A stretch of 64,000 nucleotides of DNA from Acidisphaera sp. Its GTDB lineage: Bacteria > Pseudomonadota > Alphaproteobacteria > Acetobacterales > Acetobacteraceae. Every line of letters begins with the position of its first letter. The stretch's first letter is position 1. Both the position numbers and the translations under genes were made by a program. Location of the stretch: NCBI GenBank assembly GCA_019240395.1, contig JAFAYM010000267.1, forward strand, positions 1 through 64,000, written 5' to 3'. A model generated the notes under the pieces. That model saw nothing but the letters and a program-made list of their open reading frames with translations, made no database searches and had not been told where the DNA came from. This document shows positions 34,311 to 44,193 of this stretch, piece by piece.

Positions 34311-35381
34311 TCACTCACCTTCCTTGATTGCCGTCCTGAAGCAGGCAAGCGCCGTGTCCACGTCCTCGCGGCTGACATCCAGGTGCAGGCAAGCGCGCGA
34401 GCGGTATCCGCCGATCTCCGAAATCTGCACGCCGCGCCGTCGCAGGCGCGCCGACAGCTCGGACGAGGTGATGCCGGCGCCCTCGCTGTCGAAGAAGACG
34501 AGGTTGGTGTCCGGCGTCTCGACGGTGATGCCGGGCAGCTGCGCCAGGCCGCGCGCCAGGATGCGGGCATTCTCGTGGTCTTCGGCAAGGCGCTCGATAT
34601 TGTTGTCGAGGGCATAGAGACAGGCCGCGGCGCAAATCCCGGCCTGGCGCAGCGCGCCGCCGAGGCGCTGCTTCCAGCGCCATGCCGCGTCGATGAACGC
34701 GCTCGACCCGGCGAGCACGGCGCCGAGCGGCGCTCCGAGCCCCTTGGTGAAGTCGAGCCAGACGCTGTCGTAGCCTTCGGTCATCTCGCTGGCGGGGCAG
34801 CCGGCCGCGACGGCGGCGTTCATCAGCCGCGCACCGTCCATGTGCGTGGCCATGCCGTGCGCGTGCGCGAACTCGGCCACCGCGCGCAGCGCCGTCCCCG
34901 GCCAGATGGCGCCGCCGCCGAAATTGGCGGTCTGCTCGACCTCGACGAGGGTCTGCGGAGGCGCGTAGCGCGAATGCGGCCGCAGCGCCGCGCGCAGTGT
35001 CTCGACATCGAACTGGCCGCGCGCGCCGGGCAGGCCGTTGACCTGCACGCCGGCCAGTGCCCAGGGCGCGCCGCCCTCGCTGGTGGCGATGTGGGCGGTG
35101 TGGTGCGCCAGGATCTCGTCGCCGGGACGGCAGTGCGTGAGGATGGCGATTTCGTTGCACATCGTGCCGCTCGGCAGGAACATCGCCGCCGGCTTGCCGA
35201 GCAGCTCGGCCATTCGATCGCAGAGCTCGTGCACCGTCGGATCATCGCCGTGCTGCTCGTCCCCGACCTCCGCATCGAGCATCGCCTCGCGCATGGCGCG
35301 GCTGGGGCGGGTCTGGGTGTCGGAATAGAGGTTGACGCGCAGTTGCGGCAGCGACGGGTCCGGGCGCGGCGGCGCGAGCAT
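34311..35381 (-). CDS. Threonine-aldolase-family PLP enzyme (low-specificity)
   Basis: A 356-residue fold-type I PLP enzyme. Seen: NLYSDTQTRPSRAMREAM (about 17-34), GDDPTVHELCDRMAELLGK (about 45-63), the Asp of the cofactor site in THMDGARLMNA (about 174-184) and the PLP Lys in LDFTKGLGAPLGAV (about 204-217). The pattern is that of L-threonine (L-allo-threonine) aldolase, splitting threonine to glycine and acetaldehyde. Related aldolases for 3-hydroxy amino acids cannot be excluded. It lies 6 bp after ratA and may close the pdh-lipA operon. Confidence 0.87.
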   Translation of the reverse strand: MLAPPRPDPSLPQLRVNLYSDTQTRPSRAMREAMLDAEVGDEQHGDDPTVHELCDRMAELLGKPAAMFLPSGTMCNEIAILTHCRPGDEILAHHTAHIATSEGGAPWALAGVQVNGLPGARGQFDVETLRAALRPHSRYAPPQTLVEVEQTANFGGGAIWPGTALRAVAEFAHAHGMATHMDGARLMNAAVAAGCPASEMTEGYDSVWLDFTKGLGAPLGAVLAGSSAFIDAAWRWKQRLGGALRQAGICAAACLYALDNNIERLAEDHENARILARGLAQLPGITVETPDTNLVFFDSEGAGITSSELSARLRRRGVQISEIGGYRSRACLHLDVSREDVDTALACFRTAIKEGE

Positions 35382-35387
35382 TCCGTC

Positions 35388-35867
35388 TCAAGCCCCCGAC
35401 TTGGCTTCGACGGCGGGCGACACGCCGACGGCCGGTGCCGGCCCGTAGACCTGTCGGGCGCGACGCAGGAAGGCATTGACCATGCGCCGCACCGCCTCGT
35501 TGAACACCACGCCGATCGCCGCCTGCAGCAGGCGGCTGCGGAATTCGAAATCGACGAAGAAGTCGACGGCACAGCCGCGCGGGTCGGGCGAGAAGCGCCA
35601 CTGGTTGTTGAGGTAGCGGAAAGGGCCGTTCTCGTAGCGGACCCGGATCAGCTGCGGCCGTTCGAGGGTGACGCGACTGGTGAAGCTCTCGCGGAACGGG
35701 CCGAAGCCGATGGTCAGGTCGGCGACCTCCTCGGTATCGCTGCGGCTGCGCACGTTCGCGCCGACGCACCAGGGCAGGAATTCCGGGTATTTCCCGACAT
35801 CCGCCACCAGCTCGAACAGCTGCTCAGGCCGATAGCTGACGATCTTGCGCTCGGCGTGGGTGGGCAT
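35388..35867 (-). CDS. RatA/Coq10-type START-domain protein (ubiquinone-binding)
   Basis: A 159-residue SRPBCC protein. The start RPEQLFELVADVGKYPEFLP (about 13-32), the middle PQLIRVRYENGPFRYLNNQW (about 71-90) and the C-terminal helix FNEAVRRMVNAFLRRARQVY (about 122-141) match the Coq10/RatA family. In alphaproteobacteria it commonly follows lipA, as here, and is thought to bind ubiquinone for respiration; the toxin name RatA comes from E. coli and need not apply. The ATG overlaps the lipA stop (atga). Confidence 0.88.
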   Translation of the reverse strand: MPTHAERKIVSYRPEQLFELVADVGKYPEFLPWCVGANVRSRSDTEEVADLTIGFGPFRESFTSRVTLERPQLIRVRYENGPFRYLNNQWRFSPDPRGCAVDFFVDFEFRSRLLQAAIGVVFNEAVRRMVNAFLRRARQVYGPAPAVGVSPAVEAKSGA

Positions 35868-36847
35868 CAGCGTTTCGCCGCGCGCGCATCGCGCAGCTTC
35901 GCGAAATCGGCATCCGCGTGATAGGAGCTGCGGGTCAGCGGCGAGGCGGAGGCCATCAGGAACCCCTTGGCGTGCGCCAGCGATGCGAGCTCGGCGAATT
36001 CCTGGGGCGTGACAAAGCGGTCGATGGCGGCGTGCTTGACCGTGGGCTGCAGATACTGGCCGATGGTGATGAAATCGACGTCGGCGATGCGCAGATCGTC
36101 CATCACCTGCATGATCTCGGTGCGCTGCTCGCCGAGCCCGACCATCAGGCCGGATTTCGTGAAGATCGTCGGATCCAGCGCCTTCATCCGATCGAGCAGG
36201 CGCAGCGACTGGTAGTAGCGCGCACCCGGGCGGATCGTCGGATAGAGCCGCGGCACGGTTTCCAGATTGTGGTTGAACACGTCGGGCCGCGCCTCGGCGA
36301 CGATCTCCGCGGCGCCCTTCTTGCGCAGGAAGTCCGGTGTCAGCACCTCGATGGTGGTCGCCGGCGCCGCCGCGCGCACGGCGCGGATCACCGCGGCGAA
36401 ATGCGCCGCCCCGCCATCGGCAAGATCATCGCGATCGACCGAGGTGATGACGACGTGGCGCAGGCCGAGCCGGGCGATGGCATCGGCGACGCGGTCGGGC
36501 TCGCCCACATCCAGCATCCCCGGCACGCCGGTCCGCACGTTGCAGAAGGCGCAGGCGCGGGTGCAGGTGTCGCCCATGATCATCATGGTGGCGTGACGCT
36601 GCGACCAGCACTCGCCGATGTTCGGGCAGGCCGCCTCCTCGCACACCGTGTGCAGGCGGTTCTCGCGCATCAGCGCGCGGGTCTCGTGGTAGATCGGATG
36701 GCTCGGCGCGCGCACGCGGATCCAGTCCGGCTTGCGCTGGATCGGGTTGTCCGGCCGGTTCGCCTTCTCGGGATGGCGCAGCACGTGCAGAGTGCTGCCC
36801 GGAGAGGGGCTCCCGGTGCGGTGATCGATGAGAACCCGGGTGGCCAT
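35867..36847 (-). CDS. lipA: Lipoyl synthase
   Basis: A 326-residue radical SAM enzyme that inserts two sulfur atoms into octanoyl groups on E2 subunits. The auxiliary cluster motif [12 protein letters not shown] (CX4CX5C) is at about 69-80 and the SAM cluster motif CTRACAFC (CX3CX2C) at about 95-102. The C-terminal RSSY motif is present ([11 protein letters not shown], about 304-314). ATG at 36847; an in-frame extension has no better ribosome binding site. It sits in the operon with the pyruvate dehydrogenase genes whose product it matures. Confidence 0.96.
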   Translation of the reverse strand: MATRVLIDHRTGSPSPGSTLHVLRHPEKANRPDNPIQRKPDWIRVRAPSHPIYHETRALMRENRLHTVCEEAACPNIGECWSQRHATMMIMGDTCTRACAFCNVRTGVPGMLDVGEPDRVADAIARLGLRHVVITSVDRDDLADGGAAHFAAVIRAVRAAAPATTIEVLTPDFLRKKGAAEIVAEARPDVFNHNLETVPRLYPTIRPGARYYQSLRLLDRMKALDPTIFTKSGLMVGLGEQRTEIMQVMDDLRIADVDFITIGQYLQPTVKHAAIDRFVTPQEFAELASLAHAKGFLMASASPLTRSSYHADADFAKLRDARAAKR

Positions 36848-36920
36848 CGCCCTCTGCCCCATGCTCGCGGGATGGCGAGATGTGGATGGCCCGGAGGGAA
36901 CCGTCAAGCGCGGGCGGCCA

Positions 36921-38321
36921 TCAGAAGTGGATCGCCCGGTCGTAGGCGGCGAGCACCGCCTCGTGCATGGTCTCGCTCACCGTGGGATGCGGGAAGATCG
37001 TGCGCATCAGCTCGGCCTCGGTGGTCTCCAGGGTGCGGGCGATGACGTAGCCCTGGATCAGCTCGGTGACCTCGGCGCCCACCATGTGCGCGCCCAGCAG
37101 CTCGCCGGTCTCGGCGTCGAACACGGTCTTCACCATGCCCTCCGGCTCGCCGAGGGCGATCGCCTTGCCGTTGCCGATGAAGGGGAAGCGGCCGACCTTG
37201 AGCGTGTGCCCGGCCTCGCGGGCGCCCGCCTCGGTAAGGCCGACGGACGCGATCTGCGGCCGGCAATAGGTGCAAGCCGGGACGTTGCTCCAGTCGATGG
37301 CATGCACGTCGTTGAGCCCGGCGATCTTCTCGACGCAGACCACCCCCTCGTGGCTCGCCTTGTGGGCGAGCCAGGGCGGGCCGGCGAGGTCGCCGATGGC
37401 GAAGACGCCGGGCTCGCCGGTGCGGCAGTATTCGTCGATCCGCACGTGCGTGCGCTCGACAACCACCCCGGTGCCCTCGAGGCCGATATCCTCGACATTG
37501 CCGACGATGCCGATCGCCGAGATCACCCGCTCGACGGTGATCTCCTCGCGCCGTCCGCCCGCCTCGACGGTCGCGGTGACGCTGTCGGCGTGCTTGACCA
37601 GCCCGGAGACCTTGGCGCCGGTGAAAATCCTGATCCCCTGTTTCTCGAAGGCCTTGCGGGCGAAACCGCCGATCTCCTCGTCTTCGACGGGCAGGATGCG
37701 GTCGACCATTTCGGCCACCGTCACCTCGGCACCCATGTTGCGGAAGAAACTGGCGAACTCGATGCCGATCGCGCCGGAGCCGACCACCAGCAGGGATTTC
37801 GGCATGGCCGGAGGCACCATCGCCTCCTTGTAGGACCAGACGAGCTTGCCGTCGGTCTCCAGCCCCGGGAGCTGGCGGGCGCGCGCTCCGGTCGCCAGGA
37901 TGATGTTCGGGGCGGTGAGCGTGGCGACGGGTTTGCCGTCTTTCTCGACGGCGAGAGTCTGCTTGCCGGCGAGCCGGCCGCTGCCGTCGATCACCGTCAC
38001 CTTGTTCTTCTTCAGGAGATAGCCAACGCCGGAAGACAGCTGCTTGGCGACGGCGCGCGAGCGCTTCACCACGCGATCGAGATCGAAGCGGACATTGTCG
38101 GCGGAGAACCCGAAATCGGGGAGATGATGCAGCAGGTGGTTGATCTCGGAGCTGCGCAGCAGCGCCTTCGTCGGGATGCAGCCCCAGTTCAGGCAGATGC
38201 CGCCGAGATGCTCGCGCTCCACCACGGCGGTCTTCATGCCGAGCTGTGCCGCACGGATCGCCGCGACATAGCCGCCGGGTCCGCTGCCCAGCACGATGAT
38301 GTCGAATGTCGCGTCCGCCAT
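36921..38321 (-). CDS. lpdA: Dihydrolipoyl dehydrogenase (E3)
   Basis: A 466-residue flavoprotein that reoxidises dihydrolipoamide of the pyruvate dehydrogenase complex with NAD. FAD motif [17 protein letters not shown] (about 13-29), redox cysteines in [16 protein letters not shown] (about 41-56), NAD motif [15 protein letters not shown] (about 183-197) and interface [12 protein letters not shown] with the catalytic His and Glu near the end. The redox motif has NW where NV is common; otherwise standard. ATG at 38321, 8 bp after the acetyltransferase stop. Confidence 0.96.
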   Translation of the reverse strand: MADATFDIIVLGSGPGGYVAAIRAAQLGMKTAVVEREHLGGICLNWGCIPTKALLRSSEINHLLHHLPDFGFSADNVRFDLDRVVKRSRAVAKQLSSGVGYLLKKNKVTVIDGSGRLAGKQTLAVEKDGKPVATLTAPNIILATGARARQLPGLETDGKLVWSYKEAMVPPAMPKSLLVVGSGAIGIEFASFFRNMGAEVTVAEMVDRILPVEDEEIGGFARKAFEKQGIRIFTGAKVSGLVKHADSVTATVEAGGRREEITVERVISAIGIVGNVEDIGLEGTGVVVERTHVRIDEYCRTGEPGVFAIGDLAGPPWLAHKASHEGVVCVEKIAGLNDVHAIDWSNVPACTYCRPQIASVGLTEAGAREAGHTLKVGRFPFIGNGKAIALGEPEGMVKTVFDAETGELLGAHMVGAEVTELIQGYVIARTLETTEAELMRTIFPHPTVSETMHEAVLAAYDRAIHF

Positions 38322-38329
38322 GATGCGTC

Positions 38330-38815
38330 CTAGGCCGCCAATGCATGCAGCGCCGGCCCGCTCAGCCGCTGCACCGTCCACTCGTCGAGACCGGTGGCGC
38401 CGATGGCGCGATAGAAGCGGATCGCCGGCTCGTTCCAGTCCAGCACCGACCATTCCAGCCGGGCGCAGCCCTCGGCCAGCGCACGCTGCGCGAGGTAACG
38501 GAACAGGGCGCGGCCGATGCCGCGACCGCGCTGCGTGGGCTGCACGAACAGGTCCTCGAGATAGATGCCCGGCCGTCCGGTGAAGGTGCTGAAATTGTAG
38601 AACCAGAGCGCCAGCCCGATCGCCTCGCCCTGGCTTTCCGCGAGCACCGCGTGCGCCCGCGCCGGCGTGCCGAACAGCGCCGCGCCGAGATCCGCCTCGG
38701 TGGCCTGGCATTCATGCGCGAGCTTCTCGTATTCCGCGAGCGCGCGGATCAGGCCGAGGATCGCCGACAGGTCGGCCGGCGCCGCCTCGCGCAGGGTGAA
38801 GCCCGGATGGTTCAC
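38330..38815 (-). CDS. GNAT-family N-acetyltransferase
   Basis: A 161-residue acetyltransferase, GTG at 38815 overlapping the pdhC stop (gtga). The acetyl-CoA loop is [19 protein letters not shown] at about 95-113. A motif [20 protein letters not shown] (about 69-88) and [20 protein letters not shown] (about 119-138) are like the diamine/thialysine acetyltransferase (SSAT-like) branch. Translational coupling to E2 suggests a link to acetyl-CoA supply or to lysine-side-chain substrates, but this is a guess. Confidence 0.85.
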   Translation of the reverse strand: MNHPGFTLREAAPADLSAILGLIRALAEYEKLAHECQATEADLGAALFGTPARAHAVLAESQGEAIGLALWFYNFSTFTGRPGIYLEDLFVQPTQRGRGIGRALFRYLAQRALAEGCARLEWSVLDWNEPAIRFYRAIGATGLDEWTVQRLSGPALHALAA

Positions 38816-40173
38816 AGCATCAGGCTCAGTGGGTCATCGAGGATGGCCTTGAAGGCCCCCAGCCACTCCGCGCCGAGCGCGCCGTCGACCACGCGGTGAT
38901 CGACGCTCAACGTGCAGGTCATCATCGTCGCGATGGCGAGCGCGCCGTCGCGCACCACCGGCCGCTGCTCGCCGGCGCCGACCGCCAGGATGGCGGCCTG
39001 CGGCGGGTTGATGATGGCGGCGAAATCGCGCACGCCATACATCCCCATGTTGGAGATCGAGAAGCCGCCGCCCTGGAATTCCTCCGGCTTCAGTTTTCCC
39101 GCGCGCGCGCGAGCGATCAGGTCCTTCGCTTCGTTGCTGATGGCAGCGAGGCCTTTCTGGTCGGCGCGGCGGATGATCGGCGTGATCAGCCCATCGGGGA
39201 TCGACACCGCCACGCTGATGTCCACGTCATCGAAATAGGCGATGCCCTCCTCGGTGTAGCTGGCATTCACCTTCGGCACGCGGCGCAGCGCGATCGCCGC
39301 CGCCTTGATGAGCAGATCGTTGACCGAGAGCTTGAACGCCGCCGGCCCGTCTGCCGCCGACCGCGCGTTGAGCTGGGTGCGCAGCTTCAGCAGCGCATCC
39401 AGCCCGATCTCCATCGACACGTAGAAATGCGGGATCTGCTGCTTCGCCTCGGTCAGCCGCCGCGCGATGACTCTTCGCACACTCGTGTGCGGTTCCAGGC
39501 GGTGCGGCGCGGTAATCGGCGACGGCCTGGGCGCCGGGGCCGCCGCCGGCGCCGGGGCTTCGGCGGCTGGTTCCGGGGCCGGTCCGGCCGGCGCAGGTGC
39601 GCCTTTCCGGGCCGCCTCGATGTCGGCCTTGACGATGCGGCCGTTCGGGCCGCTGCCCTTGATTGCGCCGAGATCGATGCCGGCCTGCTTGGCCATGCGG
39701 CGGGCCAGCGGCGAGGCAAAGACCCGTTCCGCCGCCTGGTCGTGGCCGTTTCCCTGCGGCACTTCGGGCGCTGCCTCCTGGGGTGCTGCGGTCTCAGCAG
39801 CCGGCTGCCCGGAGGGCGGCGCCTCGCCGGTTTCGCCGGCCTCTTGCGATGGCGCGCTCTCCTGCACCTGCGCGGGCTCTGGCGCGGGCGCCGCTTGCGC
39901 GGCCTCGGCCTCGCCCTCGGGCACCGCCTCGCCTTCCTCCACCAGCACGGCGATCGGCGCGTTCACCTTCACCCCGGCGGTGCCATCGGGCACCAGGATC
40001 TTGCCGAGCACGCCCTCGTCGACCGCCTCGACCTCCATGGTCGCCTTGTCGGTCTCGATCTCGGCGATGACGTCCCCGGCGACGACCTTCTCGCCCTCTT
40101 TCTTCAGCCAGCGGGCGAGCGTGCCTTCGGTCATCGTCGGGCTGAGCGCCGGCATCAGGATGTTGGTCGGCAT
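38812..40173 (-). CDS. pdhC: Pyruvate dehydrogenase E2, dihydrolipoamide acetyltransferase
   Basis: A 453-residue core enzyme. One lipoyl domain (about 1-80, lysine in [17 protein letters not shown]), a long Ala/Pro/Glu-rich linker (about 80-140), a peripheral subunit-binding domain ([20 protein letters not shown], about 152-171), a second linker, and the catalytic domain with the final [14 protein letters not shown] (about 426-439) holding the active His and Asp. Pyruvate rather than 2-oxoglutarate is chosen because the E1 genes lie immediately upstream. Starts 9 bp after pdhB. Confidence 0.95.
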   Translation of the reverse strand: MPTNILMPALSPTMTEGTLARWLKKEGEKVVAGDVIAEIETDKATMEVEAVDEGVLGKILVPDGTAGVKVNAPIAVLVEEGEAVPEGEAEAAQAAPAPEPAQVQESAPSQEAGETGEAPPSGQPAAETAAPQEAAPEVPQGNGHDQAAERVFASPLARRMAKQAGIDLGAIKGSGPNGRIVKADIEAARKGAPAPAGPAPEPAAEAPAPAAAPAPRPSPITAPHRLEPHTSVRRVIARRLTEAKQQIPHFYVSMEIGLDALLKLRTQLNARSAADGPAAFKLSVNDLLIKAAAIALRRVPKVNASYTEEGIAYFDDVDISVAVSIPDGLITPIIRRADQKGLAAISNEAKDLIARARAGKLKPEEFQGGGFSISNMGMYGVRDFAAIINPPQAAILAVGAGEQRPVVRDGALAIATMMTCTLSVDHRVVDGALGAEWLGAFKAILDDPLSLML

Positions 40174-40182
40174 CGCGGCCCC

Positions 40183-41595
40183 TCAGACGATCTTCTTGAC
40201 GGCGTCGACGACCCAGTCCGGCTGCGGCAGCGCCAGCTTCTCGAGGTTCGCGGCGTAGGGCAGCGGCACGTCCGCGCCGCTGACGCGCATCGGCGGCGCA
40301 TCCAGCCAGTCGAAGCAGTTCTCGATGACCTGCATGCTGATCTCCGCGCCGATGCCGGCGAACGGCCAGCCCTCCTCGAGCGAGACGACGCGGCTGGTCT
40401 TCTTGACGCTCTCGACGATGGCCGCGGTATCCAGCGGCCGCAGCGAGCGCAGGTTGATCACCTCCGCCTCGATACCCTGCCCGGCCAGCGCCTCGGCCGC
40501 CTTCATCGCCACACCGACCATGGCGCTGAAGGCGACCAGGGTGACGTCGCCGCCTTCGCGCTCGACTTTCGCGCGGCCGATCGGCAGGACGAAATCGTCG
40601 GCGATCGGGCACTCGAAGCTCTGGCCGTAGAGGATCTCGTTCTCCAGGAACACCACCGGGTTCGGGTCGCGGATCGCCGCGCGCAGCAATCCCTTGGCGT
40701 CCGCCGAGGACCATGGTGCAACCACCTTCAGGCCGGGAACGTGCGCGTACCAGCTGGCATAGCACTGGCTGTGCTGTGCCGCGACGCGCGAGGCAGCGCC
40801 GTTCGGCCCGCGGAACACGATCGGGCAGCCCATCTGCCCGCCCGACATGTAGCGCGTCTTGGCCGCCGAATTGATGATCTGGTCCATCGCCTGCATGGCG
40901 AAGTTGAACGTCATGAACTCGAGAATCGGCTTCAACCCGTTCATCGCCGCGCCGATGGCGAGTCCGGAAAAACCGTGCTCGGTGATCGGCGTGTCGATCA
41001 CCCGGCGCTCGCCGAATTCTTCCAATAGGCCCTGGCTGACCTTGTAGGCCCCCTGGTACTGGGCGACCTCCTCGCCCATCAGGAACACGTCGGGGTCGGC
41101 GCGCATCTCCAGCGCCATGGCGTCGCGCAGCGCCTCGCGCACGGCGATCGGCTTCGTCGGTCCCCAATCCTTTTCCGGGGCCGAGGCGACCGGGATCTGC
41201 GGGGCGGGCTTTGGCGTAGCCGGCTTGGCGGCCGGCGTTGCATCGCGCGCCTCGGCGGCGGGTTTCGGCTCCGCCGGCGCGGTCTTTTCAGGTTCGGCCG
41301 TTTCCGCGGGTGCGGCACCGTTGCCGGACGGCTTGGCGCTCGCCGGCTCCTCGCCATCGCCGGCCAGCTCGGCGATCGGGGTGTTGACCGCCACACCCTC
41401 GGTGCCCTCCTCGACAAGGATCTTCGCCAGCTTGCCCTCGTCGACCGCCTCCACTTCCATGGTCGCCTTGTCGGTCTCGATCTCGGCGATCACCTCGCCG
41501 GCGGTCACGTCGTCCCCGACCTTCTTCAGCCAGCGTGCCAGCTTTCCCTCGGTCATCGTCGGCGAGAGCGCGGGCATCAGGATCTGCGTCGACAT
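40183..41595 (-). CDS. pdhB: Pyruvate dehydrogenase E1 beta with N-terminal lipoyl domain
   Basis: 470 residues. An extra lipoyl domain at about 1-78 (lysine in [18 protein letters not shown]) precedes an Ala/Pro/Lys linker and the usual E1 beta transketolase-type domain from about 145: [37 protein letters not shown] and [21 protein letters not shown] lipoylated E1 beta is a known feature of alphaproteobacterial complexes, so the extra domain is not an error. 3 bp separate it from pdhA. Confidence 0.95.
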   Translation of the reverse strand: MSTQILMPALSPTMTEGKLARWLKKVGDDVTAGEVIAEIETDKATMEVEAVDEGKLAKILVEEGTEGVAVNTPIAELAGDGEEPASAKPSGNGAAPAETAEPEKTAPAEPKPAAEARDATPAAKPATPKPAPQIPVASAPEKDWGPTKPIAVREALRDAMALEMRADPDVFLMGEEVAQYQGAYKVSQGLLEEFGERRVIDTPITEHGFSGLAIGAAMNGLKPILEFMTFNFAMQAMDQIINSAAKTRYMSGGQMGCPIVFRGPNGAASRVAAQHSQCYASWYAHVPGLKVVAPWSSADAKGLLRAAIRDPNPVVFLENEILYGQSFECPIADDFVLPIGRAKVEREGGDVTLVAFSAMVGVAMKAAEALAGQGIEAEVINLRSLRPLDTAAIVESVKKTSRVVSLEEGWPFAGIGAEISMQVIENCFDWLDAPPMRVSGADVPLPYAANLEKLALPQPDWVVDAVKKIV

Positions 41596-41598
41596 GGC

Positions 41599-42651
41599 TC
41601 AGGCCCCCACCGGAGCCTCGGCCAGCACGTCGGTCCAGAGCTCGTCGGCCTCCGGTTCCGGGCTGGACTGCGCGAAATCGGCGGCGTCCTGGACCGTCTT
41701 CTTGATCCCGTCGTCGATGCGCTTCAGCTCGGCCTCTTCCACCCCGAGCTCGGTCAGGCGATGGCGCGCTTGCTCGATGCAGTCGTGCTCGGTGCGCACC
41801 TTCTGGATTTCTTCGCGGGTGCGGTACTTGCCGGGATCGGACATCGAGTGGCCGCGGTAGCGATAGGTCTTGACCTCCAGCAGGAACGGCCCGTTGCCGG
41901 CCCGGCAATAGGCGATGGCGGCATCGGCCGCCTGGCGCACCGCCAGCACGTCCATCCCGTCCACCTGCTTGCCGGGAATGCCCCAGGCCTCGCCATTGCG
42001 CGACAGATCCTTCGAGGCGGAGGCACGATCGACGCTGGTGCCCATGCCGTAGCGGTTGTTCTCGATGACATAGACCACGGGAAGGCGCATCAGCGCCGCC
42101 AGGTTGAAGCTCTCATAGACCTGGCCCTGGTTGGAGGCGCCCTCGCCGAAATAGGTGACGCAGACCCGATCGTTGCCGCGGTATCGGTTGGCGAAAGCGA
42201 TGCCGGTGCCGATCGGCACCTGGGCGCCGACGATGCCGTGGCCGCCGAAGAAGTTCTTCTCGCGCGAGAACATGTGCATCGAGCCGCCCTTGCCGCGCGA
42301 ATAGCCGTCGCGCCGGCCGGTCAGCTCGGCCATCACGCCGCGCGGCTCCATGCCGGTCGCCAGCATGTGTCCGTGGTCGCGATAGGAGGTGACGATTTCG
42401 TCGCCTTCGGTGAGGCCCATCTGGATGCCGACGACGACGGCTTCCTGACCGATGTAGAGGTGGCAGAAGCCGCCGATCAGGCCCATGCCATAGAGCTGTC
42501 CGGCCTTTTCCTCGAAGCGGCGGATCAGCAGCATGTCCCCGAACGCCTTCAGGAGCTGCTGCTTCTCCGTCTCCCCCTTTTGCGGATCGGGCGGTTCCGC
42601 GCGGCTCTGGCGACCGGTGCCGCGCTTGCCGACTTCGACCGCCTTGGCCAT
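41599..42651 (-). CDS. pdhA: Pyruvate dehydrogenase E1 alpha
   Basis: 350 residues, ATG at 42651. The thiamine diphosphate motif is seen as FGEGASNQGQVYESFNLAAL (about 171-190) through NNRYGMGTS (about 202-210), with the phosphorylation-loop-like segment YRYRGHSMSDPGKYRT (about 274-289). FCHLYIGQEAVVVG at about 61-74 is also conserved. It decarboxylates pyruvate and hands hydroxyethyl groups to lipoyl domains together with PdhB. The frame could extend upstream, without ribosome binding site, into the gap before the ftsB-like gene. Confidence 0.96.
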   Translation of the reverse strand: MAKAVEVGKRGTGRQSRAEPPDPQKGETEKQQLLKAFGDMLLIRRFEEKAGQLYGMGLIGGFCHLYIGQEAVVVGIQMGLTEGDEIVTSYRDHGHMLATGMEPRGVMAELTGRRDGYSRGKGGSMHMFSREKNFFGGHGIVGAQVPIGTGIAFANRYRGNDRVCVTYFGEGASNQGQVYESFNLAALMRLPVVYVIENNRYGMGTSVDRASASKDLSRNGEAWGIPGKQVDGMDVLAVRQAADAAIAYCRAGNGPFLLEVKTYRYRGHSMSDPGKYRTREEIQKVRTEHDCIEQARHRLTELGVEEAELKRIDDGIKKTVQDAADFAQSSPEPEADELWTDVLAEAPVGA

Positions 42652-42748
42652 CGCCTGGTCCCCCACCCTGCGCCGGATGTACGGCAGAGGTAGCCTCTGC
42701 GCAGCAGGGCGACAAGGCGGGGGCGGCAAGGCGGGAGAAGCGGTCCGG

Positions 42749-43078
42749 CTAGGGGCGCGGCGGGGACGCGCCGTACGGCACCACGATGTCCTCGGGATCG
42801 GCCCGGTTGAGCATCGCCCGCGCCCGCTCGTCCAGCGCATCCGGGTCGAGGTGGTTGGGCCGCAGCGCATTCACCCGACGCTCCCAGGCGGCGAGCTCGG
42901 CCCGGCTTTCGGCGAGAGCGGCCTGCGCATTGCGCAGATCCTGCTGGCGCTGCGCATAGGATTGCAGCCCGAGATCGCCCTGGGTGGCGTTCCAGGCGAA
43001 ATAGCCGACCAGCAGCAGGAACAACAGCGGCGGAATGGCCGCCTTGCTCCGCCGCTTCACCTCACGTGCGAAGGACAA
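42749..43078 (-). CDS. Septum formation initiator family protein (FtsB/DivIC-like)
   Basis: A 109-residue single-pass membrane protein: short basic cytoplasmic part (SFAREVKRRSKA), one helix (IPPLLFLLLVGYFAWNAT, about 15-32), then a coiled coil (QRQQDLRNAQAALAESRAEL, about 43-62) and a conserved DALDERARAML. This is the layout of FtsB, which joins FtsL and FtsQ in the divisome. Its location just upstream of pdhA is usual in alphaproteobacteria. Confidence 0.85.
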   Translation of the reverse strand: MSFAREVKRRSKAAIPPLLFLLLVGYFAWNATQGDLGLQSYAQRQQDLRNAQAALAESRAELAAWERRVNALRPNHLDPDALDERARAMLNRADPEDIVVPYGASPPRP

Positions 43079-43137
43079 TCCGGATCTCCCGAGAACAGGG
43101 CCCTTCTACCACGCTGCCCTGGGGGGATGAACAGATT

Positions 43138-44193
43138 TCACCCGTGACCCGGCCCAGCCGGGCGGCACGGCTGGAGCGCGCCACCCGGCCCGGAGGCCGT
43201 GAGACCGTTGCGCGCGACCCACAGGGCGACGCTGTTGATGCTGTCGGGATTGCGGTAGTCGGGTTCGATCTGCACGCCGACCTGGTTGAAGGACTGGACG
43301 ACGTACTCCGTCGGCGCGACTCCATGGGCCCGGAGATAGTTGAGCCAGTCCTGCGTGTCGGTGAGGAAGCCGCTGGCCTGACCGTAGGTGTCCAGGCTCA
43401 GGCTCGAGCGCAGGGAGTGTGCGGCCGCCCATCGCAGAGCGGCGACCACGAACTGGCGATACGCTTCCTCCCGCGACAGCGCGTAGGCAGGCGGCGCGTC
43501 GAGCGCGATCCCGCGGCCGTAGAGCGCGACCGCCTTGGCGTTTGCCCAATAGGGATCGTCGAACGACGTGTGCACCAAGTCCTGGTCCGGCGTGATGTAC
43601 GGAGCGTTCGAGGAGAGGCCGGCCGCATTCGCCCGATCGAACTGTAGCTCTGCCGCCGGGACCTGGGTGTCGTCGAGCGCCGCGCTGCCGTTCAGGGGAG
43701 CCGGAAGATCCCAGTTGGCAGCATGCGGGACGGCTCCCTGCGACGTGTAGTCCTGCTTCCACTCTCCGGTCGCGCTGACGAAATCGAGTGAGCAGCAACC
43801 CAGCTCGGCCAGTTCCCCGGCACTGTGGAATTGCGCCAGGATCGCGGGAACGGTGCCGTCGGGCGCGTACGGATAGGGCTTGGGATACGGCCAGGGCGGG
43901 GACCCGGCGCGCGACGCCGGACGATCGGCAAACTGCATCATGACGCCGTGCTCGTACAAGCCGATGCAACCCGTTGCGAGGAGCGGCGCGGTGACCCCGG
44001 GCAGGCGCAGATTGTCGAAGGAGATGAGGCCGCCGATGAACACCGTATTCCGGCGGGCGAGCCCTGGTGGCTGCGACGCCGCGCCGGAGCTTTGTGCTTG
44101 CACCGTCGGGACGGAAACGATCGTGGCCAGGAGCAGCGCGAAGAAGGCCCTGTTCACGCCTTTCCGGGGTACGAGCCTTGCCGGCTTACGCAT
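43138..44193 (-). CDS. Secreted protein of unknown function
   Basis: 351 residues, not recognised. ATG at 44193 gives a basic n-region and the signal peptide FFALLLATIVSVPTVQAQ. The mature part alternates hydrophobic strands and helices with Asp/Glu clusters: NTVFIGGLISFDNLRLPG, LGCCSLDFVSATGEWKQDY, AYRQFVVAALRWAAAHSLRS and YVVQSFNQVGVQIEPDYRNP. This could be a TIM-barrel glycosidase-like fold, but no catalytic signature is certain. It overlaps the end of the glycosyltransferase gene by 8 bp, which suggests a role on the same glycan. Confidence 0.6.
   Translation of the reverse strand: MRKPARLVPRKGVNRAFFALLLATIVSVPTVQAQSSGAASQPPGLARRNTVFIGGLISFDNLRLPGVTAPLLATGCIGLYEHGVMMQFADRPASRAGSPPWPYPKPYPYAPDGTVPAILAQFHSAGELAELGCCSLDFVSATGEWKQDYTSQGAVPHAANWDLPAPLNGSAALDDTQVPAAELQFDRANAAGLSSNAPYITPDQDLVHTSFDDPYWANAKAVALYGRGIALDAPPAYALSREEAYRQFVVAALRWAAAHSLRSSLSLDTYGQASGFLTDTQDWLNYLRAHGVAPTEYVVQSFNQVGVQIEPDYRNPDSINSVALWVARNGLTASGPGGALQPCRPAGPGHG

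Noticed and set aside
38896-41028. 710-codon plus-strand open frame opposite pdhB and pdhC
   Set aside because: Antisense of two lipoyl-enzyme genes in high-GC DNA; no ribosome binding site or recognisable domain.
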